Shown here in pieces: positions 43,860 through 52,547 of a stretch of 64,000 bases of DNA (positions are counted from its first letter, which is position 1; each line of letters begins with the position of its first letter). Made by a program: the position numbers and the translations under genes. The notes beneath the pieces were generated by a model, which was not told where the DNA came from, made no database searches, and worked only from the letters and a program-made list of their open reading frames with translations. This DNA comes from Deltaproteobacteria bacterium. Lineage in GTDB: Bacteria > Desulfobacterota > DSM-4660 > Desulfatiglandales > HGW-15. Location: positions 1 through 64,000 of the forward strand of contig JAGVAP010000127.1 of assembly GCA_020060215.1 (NCBI GenBank). The letters are read 5' to 3'.

Positions 43860-46800
43860 TCATCTCCCCGTCTCCCCGACCAGCACGAAGGGTGCCCAGA
43901 ACATGGGGTGAGCATAGGTCGCCACCGTCTTGCCGGTCTCCGGGTCTCTCAGGACCCGGCGGTCGATGAGATCCAAGATGGATTTTCGAAGCGCGGCGGA
44001 ACTGGACAGTTCGGGGTCTTCCCTCTGGAACTGAAAGAGCCCGGTGGTCAAAAGCCTGGCCGAGGTGGTCTCCACAGGCCACATGCTCACCAGGAGCGAC
44101 CTGGAGCCTGCGTAAAAGAACGCCCTGCCGAGCCCCGACACCGCCTCGGCGCCTTCTCCTTCCGCTGCGCCGGTGTTGCACGCGGAGAGGACGACCCAGT
44201 CCGCGTTCAATTTCAACTTCATGATCTCGGACATGGTGAGCAACCCGTCGTCCTTTTCGCCTGTGACGGAAGGGGAGGAGAGGGCAAGGGCCGGCTGCTC
44301 CAATCCGTCCAGATCTCCGGGGATCAGTGCGTGTGTTGCGAACGCGATGACCCGTCGATCGGAAAGATCCATGGCTTTGATCCTGTGTTCGGATGCGCCC
44401 TGTCCGATGAAGACGTCCGCGGCGAAATCTCCGCCGAGTGCATCGCAGATCCCCTTCAGTTCCTCCCGGGTATCAGGCAGCCTGCCCAGGCTCTCCAGCC
44501 GGGTCGAATCCTTCTTGATCTCGTCCAGCCCAACACCCCCGGCCGTACGAATTCCACGCACACCGATCCGACCGGCAGGGGTCTGACGGTCCTGTTGCTC
44601 ATCCCGCGCATCGGCCAACTGGATCCGGTTGAAGATCGGGTCGCCGAATCCCGCCATCGGCCTCCTGGCCCCAGCGGTTTGGGGCAGGGTCCTGAGGCTT
44701 ACGAAAGAAGAGACGGAGGGGACCATCGTGACCGGGATCGTACGCACCAGCCAGGGGACGGTTCGATAGGAGCTGAACAGCGCTCCTTCGTCTTTCCCCG
44801 GGCGAAAGGGCGATGTGGGGAGGATGGCAAGGGGGATCTGCCCCAGGGGCCCTCCGGAGACCACAATCAGGTCACCGGACTTCTTCCAGTGCGCCTCGAG
44901 CGGTTTCAGCAATCGCGTGAAAAGCGCGTACCCCTTCTCAAAGTCGAATTCAGGGATGTCCCCCAGCGTCTGGGGTTTGGGGTCCAGTCCTTTTCTGATC
45001 TCGTTTACAAGGCGCTGCAGATCCACTCTCCCCAGATCCGTGACGGCAAACCGCGCCGTCACACCCGTCAGGAGCCAGAGATAGGTCTTGGACTCTGCCG
45101 TATATGCGGAAAGGAGGGCTTCGCCCGCGCGCAGGAGACCGGCCGCCTGCTGCATGGAGGGAGGCTCGGGACTGACAAAATCGGCATACTTCGGGAACCT
45201 GGACTTGATCTCATCAAGGATCACGTCCCTTGACTTCACCTGGAGCTCCATCCGGGCCTTCAGGTCCTTTACGAGTTGGGGAACCTGCTCCTCTTCGCTC
45301 GAGGCGAGCATGTCGACGAGCATCTCCTGAATTGCGGCGATCTGGTTCTGTGCATCCTGCTCCTTTCGGATGAGCTCCGCCAGGTCCGGGTCCGTCGCCG
45401 TAGCCCGGGCGCTGCTCGCGGCGACCGCCCCCTGAACCGAGCGGCTGCGCAGGGCGTCGGCGATCTTGAATCCTTCCGCAACAGGGTCGATTCCCAATTC
45501 CCTCTCCCGGCGCTCCATCTGGATCTCCGAGAGCAGCTCCAGATATTCCTCCAGGATCGTTTTCAGCCGCTGGGTCTTCAAGAAATCCCTGCCTTCACCC
45601 GTTACGCTCGCAATGAGTACGGGAAGGGATTTGCCGAAGATGACGATCGCCTCCTTCTTCCTGCCCGCGCGGGCCTCTGCGAGACCATCGAGGGCCATGA
45701 CCTCTGCCGTCAGGAAGTGTCCTTCTCCGAAGCGGTCCCTGCAAACCTCCATCGCTCGGCGGACCAGGGGCCGGGCCTCCTCGGTGCGTCCGGTCATGAG
45801 AAGGGCCAGAATCAAGTTCAGGTTCTTCGGAGAAAACTTTCCTTTCTGGAAATCTCCTCTTCCGGATCGAACCACTTCATAGTACTCCAGGGCCCTCGAG
45901 AACTCGCACTTTGCGGAAAGGACGTTGCCGAGGGATATCTTTGCCCTGGTAAAGACAGGAGAGCGCGGAGATACGGCGGCGGCCTCGATGAGTTTGAGCT
46001 GCGCCCGTGCGAGTCTTTCCGCGTCGTTCCCCCGTCCTTGTGCCAGGGTCACATCCACCAGACCGTCGACCGCCCTCAAGGTGAAGATCGACTGGAGGCC
46101 GAGTTGCGAAAGAGACTCCTTGAATACCTGGCGAAGCTCGAACTCGGCCTCCACGAAGCGCTCCTGGAGCATGAGGGATTTGCTGAGCCACAGGCGATGG
46201 TTGATCCTGGGGACCGGGGAACTCTTCTGTATCTTCGAAAGATGGGAGATGGCGCTCCGGATGTGCACCTCCGCCTCGTTCCATCTCCCTTCCAGCTCAG
46301 CGATCACGGCCCGCATCCTTTCGACGTGAAAGAGGGCCTCCGGCCTGGGCGGGCGCCGTCTATCCTGTAACTTCGAGTTCGCGGCTTCATAGGCCTTTTT
46401 CGCGTTGGCCACGTCCCCGAGTTCGCCATAAAGCATGACGACCTCTTCCAGCATGGGCAGGCTGTCGCTGAAGGTCTGGAGCCTTTCCACGAGGGCAAGC
46501 GCCCTCCGGTAATTCCCGTGGGCCCGTTCGATCTTGGCGAGCCTGACCATCAATCTCTCGTTGCGGATTTTCGCACCCTTGGCGAGATCGAGCCCGTTGC
46601 GGAGGTCTGCAAGGGCCTGCTCCTGCCTCCCCACTTCCCATGCCGCCATGCCCCGCGTCAGATAGAATTCGATCATGGCCGCCGCATCCGCCCCAACGGG
46701 CGGAGAAGATGCCGCGACGACCTCCATCTCATCATTGATCTTGACCGGGCCTCCTCCGGCCTCGAGTATGGCCAGGATGTCATCGATACGGCGGGGTGGC

Positions 46801-46988
46801 GGGGTGAAAGACTCCCCTTCGTTCACGACCACGGCAACCTGTCTGGCCTCTTCCAGGCTCATTCTCTCGGCGCAGGCAGGAGGGATCGACAGGGCCAGGG
46901 CAAGGAGCACGACGGCGAATCGATGCCGTTTTGAAGCAGGAAGGGGCTCCTGGCGGATCGAGAGATTGCGGCTGGTGATCATTCCCAT
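43860..46988 (-). CDS. Exported TPR-CHAT domain protein
   Basis: 1042 residues. A signal peptide (HRFAVVLLALALSIPPACA) is followed by about ten degenerate tetratricopeptide helices (about 95-520) and a coiled linker (about 525-620). A C-terminal CHAT protease domain (about 700-1040) has the catalytic His in IAFATHALIPG and Cys in WVVLSACNTGAAEG. CHAT is the caspase-HetF-like fold; most are found with TPRs. Export is suggested by the signal sequence, whereas effector CHATs of the Craspase/gasdermin type are cytosolic. No gasdermin gene is nearby. Confidence 0.9.
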   Translation of the reverse strand: MGMITSRNLSIRQEPLPASKRHRFAVVLLALALSIPPACAERMSLEEARQVAVVVNEGESFTPPPRRIDDILAILEAGGGPVKINDEMEVVAASSPPVGADAAAMIEFYLTRGMAAWEVGRQEQALADLRNGLDLAKGAKIRNERLMVRLAKIERAHGNYRRALALVERLQTFSDSLPMLEEVVMLYGELGDVANAKKAYEAANSKLQDRRRPPRPEALFHVERMRAVIAELEGRWNEAEVHIRSAISHLSKIQKSSPVPRINHRLWLSKSLMLQERFVEAEFELRQVFKESLSQLGLQSIFTLRAVDGLVDVTLAQGRGNDAERLARAQLKLIEAAAVSPRSPVFTRAKISLGNVLSAKCEFSRALEYYEVVRSGRGDFQKGKFSPKNLNLILALLMTGRTEEARPLVRRAMEVCRDRFGEGHFLTAEVMALDGLAEARAGRKKEAIVIFGKSLPVLIASVTGEGRDFLKTQRLKTILEEYLELLSEIQMERRERELGIDPVAEGFKIADALRSRSVQGAVAASSARATATDPDLAELIRKEQDAQNQIAAIQEMLVDMLASSEEEQVPQLVKDLKARMELQVKSRDVILDEIKSRFPKYADFVSPEPPSMQQAAGLLRAGEALLSAYTAESKTYLWLLTGVTARFAVTDLGRVDLQRLVNEIRKGLDPKPQTLGDIPEFDFEKGYALFTRLLKPLEAHWKKSGDLIVVSGGPLGQIPLAILPTSPFRPGKDEGALFSSYRTVPWLVRTIPVTMVPSVSSFVSLRTLPQTAGARRPMAGFGDPIFNRIQLADARDEQQDRQTPAGRIGVRGIRTAGGVGLDEIKKDSTRLESLGRLPDTREELKGICDALGGDFAADVFIGQGASEHRIKAMDLSDRRVIAFATHALIPGDLDGLEQPALALSSPSVTGEKDDGLLTMSEIMKLKLNADWVVLSACNTGAAEGEGAEAVSGLGRAFFYAGSRSLLVSMWPVETTSARLLTTGLFQFQREDPELSSSAALRKSILDLIDRRVLRDPETGKTVATYAHPMFWAPFVLVGETGR

Positions 46989-47202
46989 GAGACATACCCC
47001 CGGCTTGTGAAGACGTTCGATGCAGGATGCCGAGCATCTGGATTCAGATCGCCCGCAATTGGCATGCCAGTCCCCTGCGGGACAAAGAAGTATTTGGAAT
47101 CAGAGGACAATCGCAGGCCGGAAGTCGTGACCGTCGTTCCCGGCTGCGGAGTAACGGCTGGAGCACCAAATCTCGAACGGCGAAGGATTGACGCCATACC
47201 CG

Positions 47203-48054
47203 TCATTCATGATCCAGGAGCGAACGCAGGACCTTGAGATTTCTGCGGTCGTTGCGAAGATCCTCTCCTTTGGGGGTCTCAAGCACCATGGGGTGGCGCT
47301 CGAAGCGGCGGTCATTGATCAGCAGCCGGAATGCGTCCAGGCCGAGGCGGCCGCGGCCGATGTGCTCATGGCGGTCAACGCGGCTCCCGAGGGGGCTCTT
47401 GGAGTCATTGAGGTGGAAGAACCTGAGCCGGTCCAGTCCTATGATCTCATCGAAACGATCGAAGGTGGCCCAGTATGCCTCGGGTGTGCGAATGTCGTAA
47501 CCTGCGGCAAAGGCGTGGCAGGTGTCGAAGCAGACTCCCAGCCGTGAGGTGAAGCGGGAGCGCGCGATCATCTCTGCGATCTCTTCAAAGCTCGAGCCCA
47601 GGTTGGTGCCCTGTCCGGCTGTGATTTCGAGCAGCACGGCCACCTCCCCGGCCTCAACCGCCGCCATGGCCCGGTCGAGATGGTTCACGAACCGTCTTAC
47701 CCCGGCGGCAGCGCCCTTCCCGAGATGGGAACCGGGATGAACGATCAGGAACGGAATCCCCAGGCGGGCGGCCCTGCCCAGTTCGTCCGAAAAGGCGTTC
47801 AGGGAGAGGTGTAGGGTCGTCGGGTCGGGAGAGGCCAGGTTGATGAGATAGGCATCATGGGCCGCAACCGGCATCTCGCTTTCTACCCGACACCGGCGAA
47901 ACCGTTCCACCGCCTCATCGCCCAGAGGAGGAGATCGCCACTGGCGCTGGTTCTTGGTGTAGATCTGAAGCGCATCCCCGCCGATCTCCCGGATTCGGGA
48001 AAAGGCCAGGTCCAGACCGCCGGAGATGGACATGTGGGCGCCAAGATAGGGCAT
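47203..48054 (-). CDS. nfo: Endonuclease IV (AP endonuclease)
   Basis: 283 residues, normal length. Signatures: LGAHMSISGGLDLAFSRIRE, VHPGSHLG (metal His), LEITAGQGTNLGSSFEE, VCFDTCHAFAAGYD and FHLNDSKSPLGSRVDRHEHIG. Known function: cleaves DNA at abasic sites in base-excision repair using three zinc ions. Stand-alone gene. Confidence 0.96.
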   Translation of the reverse strand: MPYLGAHMSISGGLDLAFSRIREIGGDALQIYTKNQRQWRSPPLGDEAVERFRRCRVESEMPVAAHDAYLINLASPDPTTLHLSLNAFSDELGRAARLGIPFLIVHPGSHLGKGAAAGVRRFVNHLDRAMAAVEAGEVAVLLEITAGQGTNLGSSFEEIAEMIARSRFTSRLGVCFDTCHAFAAGYDIRTPEAYWATFDRFDEIIGLDRLRFFHLNDSKSPLGSRVDRHEHIGRGRLGLDAFRLLINDRRFERHPMVLETPKGEDLRNDRRNLKVLRSLLDHE

Positions 48055-48113
48055 GCTCGGATATTATCAGGGGAGGGAACCTCTTCACAATCCCTTTCAC
48101 GCGTGATCGGGTC

Positions 48114-48536
48114 TCAGACGCTGATATCCACCCCCCCTCCGGCCCCGGAGATCTCCTCCCGGGAGCCTTCTCCCGCGTTCTCGTCCTGGTCTCCTGTAAT
48201 CTTGCCGGAGAGCAGGTGGACTTCCCGTATCCCTTTTTCATGGATCTCCATCAGCCGGTATCTGACTTCCCGATATTCCGCGACCGTGAGGGGCCCCCAC
48301 AGGATTCGCTTGAGAAAGGCGGGGTTGCGCGATCGGAGGGCAAAACGGATATCCGGCCCGATCTTCAGGTCCGTCGTCTCTTCCAACCCCTTCTTGTCCT
48401 TGAACTCCCCCATCTTTTCGGGTGTCTCCTCTCTTGGAAGCCCCTCTGCACTCCTCGTGGGCTGCTGTCGAACCCGGGGAGTGGATTTCGTACCGGTCTC
48501 CGCCGAATGGATAGACAATCCTGAACTGATCTCCAT
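48114..48536 (-). CDS. Unknown protein under c-di-GMP riboswitch control
   Basis: 140 residues from ATG 48536 (GGGAGGA nine bases upstream). The N-terminal 60 residues and C-terminal 25 residues are polar and probably disordered. The middle (DIRFALRSRNPAFLKRILWG ... EVRYRLMEIHEKGIREVHLL) is basic and helical. No signal peptide and no family recognised. Its 5' leader of about 300 bases contains a c-di-GMP-I aptamer and an intrinsic terminator, so expression should follow c-di-GMP level; a role in motility, adhesion or biofilm state is inferred only from that. Confidence 0.65.
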   Translation of the reverse strand: MEISSGLSIHSAETGTKSTPRVRQQPTRSAEGLPREETPEKMGEFKDKKGLEETTDLKIGPDIRFALRSRNPAFLKRILWGPLTVAEYREVRYRLMEIHEKGIREVHLLSGKITGDQDENAGEGSREEISGAGGGVDISV

Positions 48537-48691
48537 CACTCCCATTCCTCCCTGAAAATCCCCTCTGTCTCCCTTTGGTCAAAGGGGGACTGCATGATGT
48601 TCCCCCACTGGTGAAGGGAAGGTCGATGCGCCGCGCCCGATCCAGCGTCTCGCGAGGTTCAGACGTTCTCCTCGAAGGACAAAGTCCAAAC

Positions 48692-48721
48692 AGAAAACCC
48701 GCTTCCTGGGCGGAAAGCGGG
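48692..48721 (-). terminator. Intrinsic terminator, riboswitch expression platform
   Basis: On the minus strand CCCGCTT-N10-AAGCGGG is followed by TTTTCTGTTT. It lies about 20 bases beyond the aptamer's 3' side and 155 bases before the start codon, exactly where a transcription-control platform is expected. Confidence 0.75.
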
Positions 48722-48739
48722 TATGCGTGAACGATCTCG

Positions 48740-48830
48740 TCTGCCGTGCCCTGCAGCCCCGCTGCCCTATCCATGAGGACTTAGACCGGTAGCTTTGCGT
48801 CCCGGCCTTTCGGCCGGTTTGCCCTCAAGC
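48740..48830 (-). ncRNA. Cyclic-di-GMP-I (GEMM) riboswitch
   Basis: The minus strand reads GAGGGCAAACC, a GGCC-GAAA-GGCC tetraloop hairpin, GGGACGCAAAGC, TACCGGTCTAAG and, after a short linker, GGCAGCGGGGCTGC. This is nearly the Vibrio cholerae Vc2 aptamer in order and spacing: GNRA tetraloop, the GACGCAAAG joining segment with the intercalating A, and the receptor-bearing second hairpin. The base before CAAACC is G, as in c-di-GMP rather than cGAMP-selective variants. It lies upstream of the unknown gene ending at 48114. Confidence 0.9.
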
Positions 48831-49176
48831 TGGAATCTCGTCTATTTTTTTATCGGCAGCGGAACGGATGTCTTTAATCCTTTTCCCTGACCCTCGCCTG
48901 TATGAACCTCACCCCTTGGGTAGGAGCAAGCCCCTGCTTGCCTGTTCCTTCAAAGCCCGGAAGATCGCAAGCAGGAGCTTGCTCCAGAAGAGAAAACCGC
49001 CGGAACTCTTTTGGATACAAAATCTCCCTGTCTGTAGTTCTTCCCATCAAAAGACCCCAATAAACCCCTTTTCGTGTTCATTCGTGTCCATTATTCCCGG
49101 ACCCGTATGCCACACCTCTCCGGGGATATCGCAAGACCGGGTCCTCCGGGTCCCCTACTATGCGCCATGCTCTACA
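48831..49176. other. Intergenic between riboswitch promoter side and the HD gene
   Basis: About 345 bases with no gene. An AT-rich stretch at 48,840-48,880 probably holds the minus-strand promoter of the riboswitch transcript. A REP-like pair lies at 48,922-48,987. Confidence 0.45.
48922..48987. repeat. Paired REP-like elements in inverted orientation
   Basis: GGAGCAAGCCCCTGCTTGC and GCAAGCAGGAGCTTGCTCC face each other: 19-base arms with one mismatch separated by about 27 bases. Each arm is the unit also seen at 43.82 kb. Located between converging transcription of the HD gene and nothing on the other side, typical of a BIME-like pair. Confidence 0.6.
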
Positions 49177-51369
49177 TCAGGCCGATGCAGCCTTGACGAT
49201 CCCCTTGATCTTTTCTCTCTGTTTTTCCTGCCAGGGATAGACGACGCGGGAGTGGAAGGACGCCTCCAGGGAGTCTACCAGTGTCCGGAGGATCTGCGCC
49301 AGGCAGCCCGTAGACAGATGGCACTCATCGAATTGTCCCTCCGCGACCCGTTTGATCAGGAGGAGCCGGACCATGTTTTCAATGGTATCACGCGTCGGCG
49401 TCTCCAGGGAACGGGACGCGGCTTCCACGGCGTCGCAGATCATGACGATGGCGGCCTCCATGCTCTGGGGCTTGGGGCCCGGGTACTGGAACTCCTTTTT
49501 CTGCGCCCTTGCGCCACGGTTGTTCTTTACGGCCTTGTTGTAGAAGAACTCCACCGTCTGGGTTCCATGGTGCTGGGTGATAAAGTCCAGGATCACCTGC
49601 GGGAGCTTCATGCCCTTGCCGATCTTCTCCCCGTTGATCACGTGGTCAATGATGATCCTGGCGCTCTCGACCGGGTCCAGTTCGTCGTGGGGGTTTCTCC
49701 CGGACTGGTTTTCTGCAAAGAACCTTGGGTTGGCCACCTTGCCGATGTCGTGATAGTAGGCGCCGAGCCGGAGGAGAAGCGTATTGGCCCCGATGGTCTC
49801 CCCGACCGCCTGGGCCAGGTAGGCCACGGACATGGTGTGCTGGTAAGTCGCCGGTGTCTTGGTGAGGAGTTCCTTCAGGAGGGGGTGCTGAAGATCCGCA
49901 TACCGGCTGAGCCTGAAAGTCGACGCGGTATGCCACCCCATCTCGAGCAGGGGCAGCAGCAGAAGGGCAAGGGGCCCGGCCGCCGCGCCACCGATGAATG
50001 CCCACCCCTGCGTCTCGAAGAACTCGATGTCGAAGGCCTGCATGAACCCGAGCATCAGGGTCCCTGAAGAGGGGGATAGAATAGCGGACCAGTCCAGCCA
50101 GAAGGCCAGGAAGAGGAGCGCATTGGCCACCCCGACGGCCAGCGATGCGAAAAAGACGTGCATTCTTCTCTTGATCCGGAGGGAAATGATCACGGTCGCT
50201 ACGGCGGCAAAAGAAAAGAACAGAAGAAGGTTCAGCGCCGAACCGGCGAAGAGGCTGACGAGCAGGGCCCCCGTCAACGAAGTCCAGGCGGCCGAGATCT
50301 TGTCGCTCTGCAAGAGCACGAGCATCAGGGGGAGCACCGCGAACGGCAGCGCCACGATGGGGATCGGAGCCAGAAGGAGGCAGGCTTTCAGGAGAAGGAC
50401 CGTTCCGATCAGAAGGCACAGGAAAAGGTGGTATGGGGGGTCTTTCCGCCACTCGTCCTTGATGATCTTCTCGAGGACCAGGGTGTAAAAGAGCACGGCC
50501 AGGAGGATGGCGATGAAGATCCATGGCGCCTTCGAGGTGAGATGTCTCGTAACATCCTCCCGGAAGGCGGTCAGGAGAGGGAGGTCGTTTTCCGTCAGCG
50601 GCCGCCGGAAGGGCAAGAGAATATACCCGGGGTCGTAGGAAATTACCGTGGATGGATACTGACTGACGATTTCCTCGATCCTCTTGTTGTTTTCCCGCAG
50701 ATCGTAGATCAGGTTGGGCTTCAGGGTAGTGAGGGCGATCGAAAGGACGGGATCCCGAATCCCCTTGTCGACCTGATAGAAGAGCTGATCGGCCTTCTCC
50801 TGAAGGGTGCGCCGGGCCGTATCGATGGTGATGACATCGGCGGCGGGGAAGGCGACGATGCCCGACGGCTTTGGAAAGAGGACCTCGTAGGTCTTTTTGT
50901 CGGCAATGGGCTGAGGGTCGCCGATGATCTTGCCCTGCAGGATGGACTCCTCGAGGGTAAGGATGCCGTTGACGAGGTTTTTCAGGTCCCGGTACCTGAG
51001 GACCTTCCGGGCCGAGTCTTCTGACACATCCACCCCATACACGGCCTTGACGTGCCGTGTGAACTCCTGGGCGCCGCTTGCCTTCTGCGGACTCATGGAG
51101 GCGGTCTTCTCAAGGAGCTCCTGAAGTTCGCCTGCCGCCTCCGCGGCCCTGTTGGGGACATAGGTGTAGAGCGGGACGTAACTGGAGAGTGCGGTGATCC
51201 TCTTGGAGCCAAGGGCCTTTTCCTGGTCGAAATGGAAGGGGCTGCGGACGCGGATCGTAAAGGGGTACGCACTTCCCTTCTGGGGCGGCATGAGGCCGAG
51301 GTAGATGTCCTCAAAATAGCACGCAAGAAAACTTACAAGAATCAGGACAACGTTGAGTAAGATCCTCAC
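49177..51369 (-). CDS. PgpH-type 7TM HD-domain phosphohydrolase (c-di-AMP phosphodiesterase-like)
   Basis: 730 residues from a GTG at 51369 (GAGGT six bases upstream). An N-terminal helix, an extracytoplasmic 7TMR-HDED domain (about 40-275), seven membrane helices (about 290-480) and a C-terminal HD domain (about 500-700) follow each other. The HD residues are in HTMSVAYLAQAVGE, AYYHDIGKVANP and ITQHHGTQTVEFF. This is the arrangement of Listeria PgpH, which hydrolyses c-di-AMP. No c-di-AMP cyclase is in the window. Stand-alone gene. Confidence 0.92.
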   Translation of the reverse strand: MRILLNVVLILVSFLACYFEDIYLGLMPPQKGSAYPFTIRVRSPFHFDQEKALGSKRITALSSYVPLYTYVPNRAAEAAGELQELLEKTASMSPQKASGAQEFTRHVKAVYGVDVSEDSARKVLRYRDLKNLVNGILTLEESILQGKIIGDPQPIADKKTYEVLFPKPSGIVAFPAADVITIDTARRTLQEKADQLFYQVDKGIRDPVLSIALTTLKPNLIYDLRENNKRIEEIVSQYPSTVISYDPGYILLPFRRPLTENDLPLLTAFREDVTRHLTSKAPWIFIAILLAVLFYTLVLEKIIKDEWRKDPPYHLFLCLLIGTVLLLKACLLLAPIPIVALPFAVLPLMLVLLQSDKISAAWTSLTGALLVSLFAGSALNLLLFFSFAAVATVIISLRIKRRMHVFFASLAVGVANALLFLAFWLDWSAILSPSSGTLMLGFMQAFDIEFFETQGWAFIGGAAAGPLALLLLPLLEMGWHTASTFRLSRYADLQHPLLKELLTKTPATYQHTMSVAYLAQAVGETIGANTLLLRLGAYYHDIGKVANPRFFAENQSGRNPHDELDPVESARIIIDHVINGEKIGKGMKLPQVILDFITQHHGTQTVEFFYNKAVKNNRGARAQKKEFQYPGPKPQSMEAAIVMICDAVEAASRSLETPTRDTIENMVRLLLIKRVAEGQFDECHLSTGCLAQILRTLVDSLEASFHSRVVYPWQEKQREKIKGIVKAASA

Positions 51370-51687
51370 GATTGACCTCAAGGGAGGTGGTCGGATTGCC
51401 GAAAAGTGGCGGCACTATACTACCGCTCCTTCCGAAGGTCAAAAGCAAATGTTCACAAAAACGAGAATTCGGACCCAGCAGTCACATGAGAGCATCGCGG
51501 TTCGGCAAAGCGGTTTCAAACAGAGGCGGTGTGCGCCTTTTTCCCTATTGCACACCACCCGGCGAAGACCTATGGTCTTTCAGAAAACTTGCCGTGAACC
51601 GCGGGCGGTGCTATCGTGGAACTCAAGCTTTAAGAACTGCAGGTAACCCATCCGCCCGCGGAGGGAAAAACGAAAGGAGGAGAAATC
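51370..51687. other. Divergent intergenic region before sodB
   Basis: About 320 bases with no gene, moderately AT-rich in the middle. The sodB ribosome binding site (AAAGGAGGAG) ends it. A candidate metal- or redox-responsive operator could not be identified by eye. Confidence 0.4.
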
Positions 51688-52281
51688 ATGGCTGTGACCT
51701 TGCCAGATCTGCCCTATCCACTCGATGCACTGGCCCCTGTCATCAGTGCCAGGACTCTCGAATTCCACCATGGAAAGCATCACAAGGCGTACGTGGACAC
51801 CACGAACAAGATGATCGCAGAAACCGACCTGGAAGGTGCGGATTTACAGACGATCATCAAGAAGGCGGCCGGCGATGCCTCGAAACAGGGACTGTTCAAC
51901 AACTCGGCGCAGTCCTGGAACCACACCTTCTTCTGGAACTGCATGAAGCCGAACGGCGGAGGAGAACCGAAAGGTCCGATCGCCGAGAGGATCAAATCGG
52001 CCTGGGGGGATTACAGAAAGTTCGCCGAGGAACTGAAGAACGCGGGCGTGACCCAGTTCGGGAGCGGGTGGGCCTGGCTCGTCCTCGACGGCAGTGACGT
52101 GAAGATCATGAAGACGGCCAATGCCGACAATCCGATCGCCCATAACATGAAGCCCCTCCTGACCATCGATGTGTGGGAACACGCCTACTATCTCGATTAC
52201 CAGAACAGGCGGGCGGACTTTCTTTCGGCCGTGATCGAAAAACTCATCAACTGGGACTTCGTCAATTCCAACCTGAAATAG
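51688..52281 (+). CDS. sodB: Iron superoxide dismutase
   Basis: 197 residues. Metal ligands H27 (LEFHHGKHH), H79 (NNSAQSWNHTFFW) and the later Asp/His in TIDVWEHAYYLDY; Q75 in the NNSAQSWN segment is the Fe-SOD position. No signal peptide, so cytosolic. Known reaction: two superoxide to oxygen and peroxide. Together with the exported SOR-like protein it gives two superoxide defences in one region. Confidence 0.96.
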   Translation: MAVTLPDLPYPLDALAPVISARTLEFHHGKHHKAYVDTTNKMIAETDLEGADLQTIIKKAAGDASKQGLFNNSAQSWNHTFFWNCMKPNGGGEPKGPIAERIKSAWGDYRKFAEELKNAGVTQFGSGWAWLVLDGSDVKIMKTANADNPIAHNMKPLLTIDVWEHAYYLDYQNRRADFLSAVIEKLINWDFVNSNLK

Positions 52282-52368
52282 CCGCGCTTGGAGTCCATCC
52301 CCTGCGCGTGCTGCGCGCAGGGGAGGACCTTCTCCCAGAGAGTGTCTCTCGCCCGCTTCGGCGGCGCG

Positions 52369-52413
52369 GGAACCCATCTCTTCAAGGACCCGAACCTCAA
52401 AACGATGGGTTCC
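52369..52413. repeat. GGAACCCATC/GATGGGTTCC inverted repeat
   Basis: Perfect 10-bp arms with a 25-base loop in the gap between sodB and the deaminase gene; shares the AACCCATC/GATGGGTT core with the elements at 39.40 and 61.17 kb. Confidence 0.5.
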
Positions 52414-52547
52414 GCTCACGCGCGTGCACTGCGGGCCGCTCCACCCTCCCTGCACATCTGAACGCCTTTACGAGATCAGCGGAGACTTTTCCCCGCTTTC
52501 CGCATTAGCGCTTGATGCCTGCGGTCCGCTCATGGGATGATGAGTTC

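Noticed and set aside
48238..48774. A 178-residue minus-strand ORF crossing the riboswitch
   Set aside because: It runs through the aptamer and terminator and has no protein-like features; the RNA structure explains the sequence.
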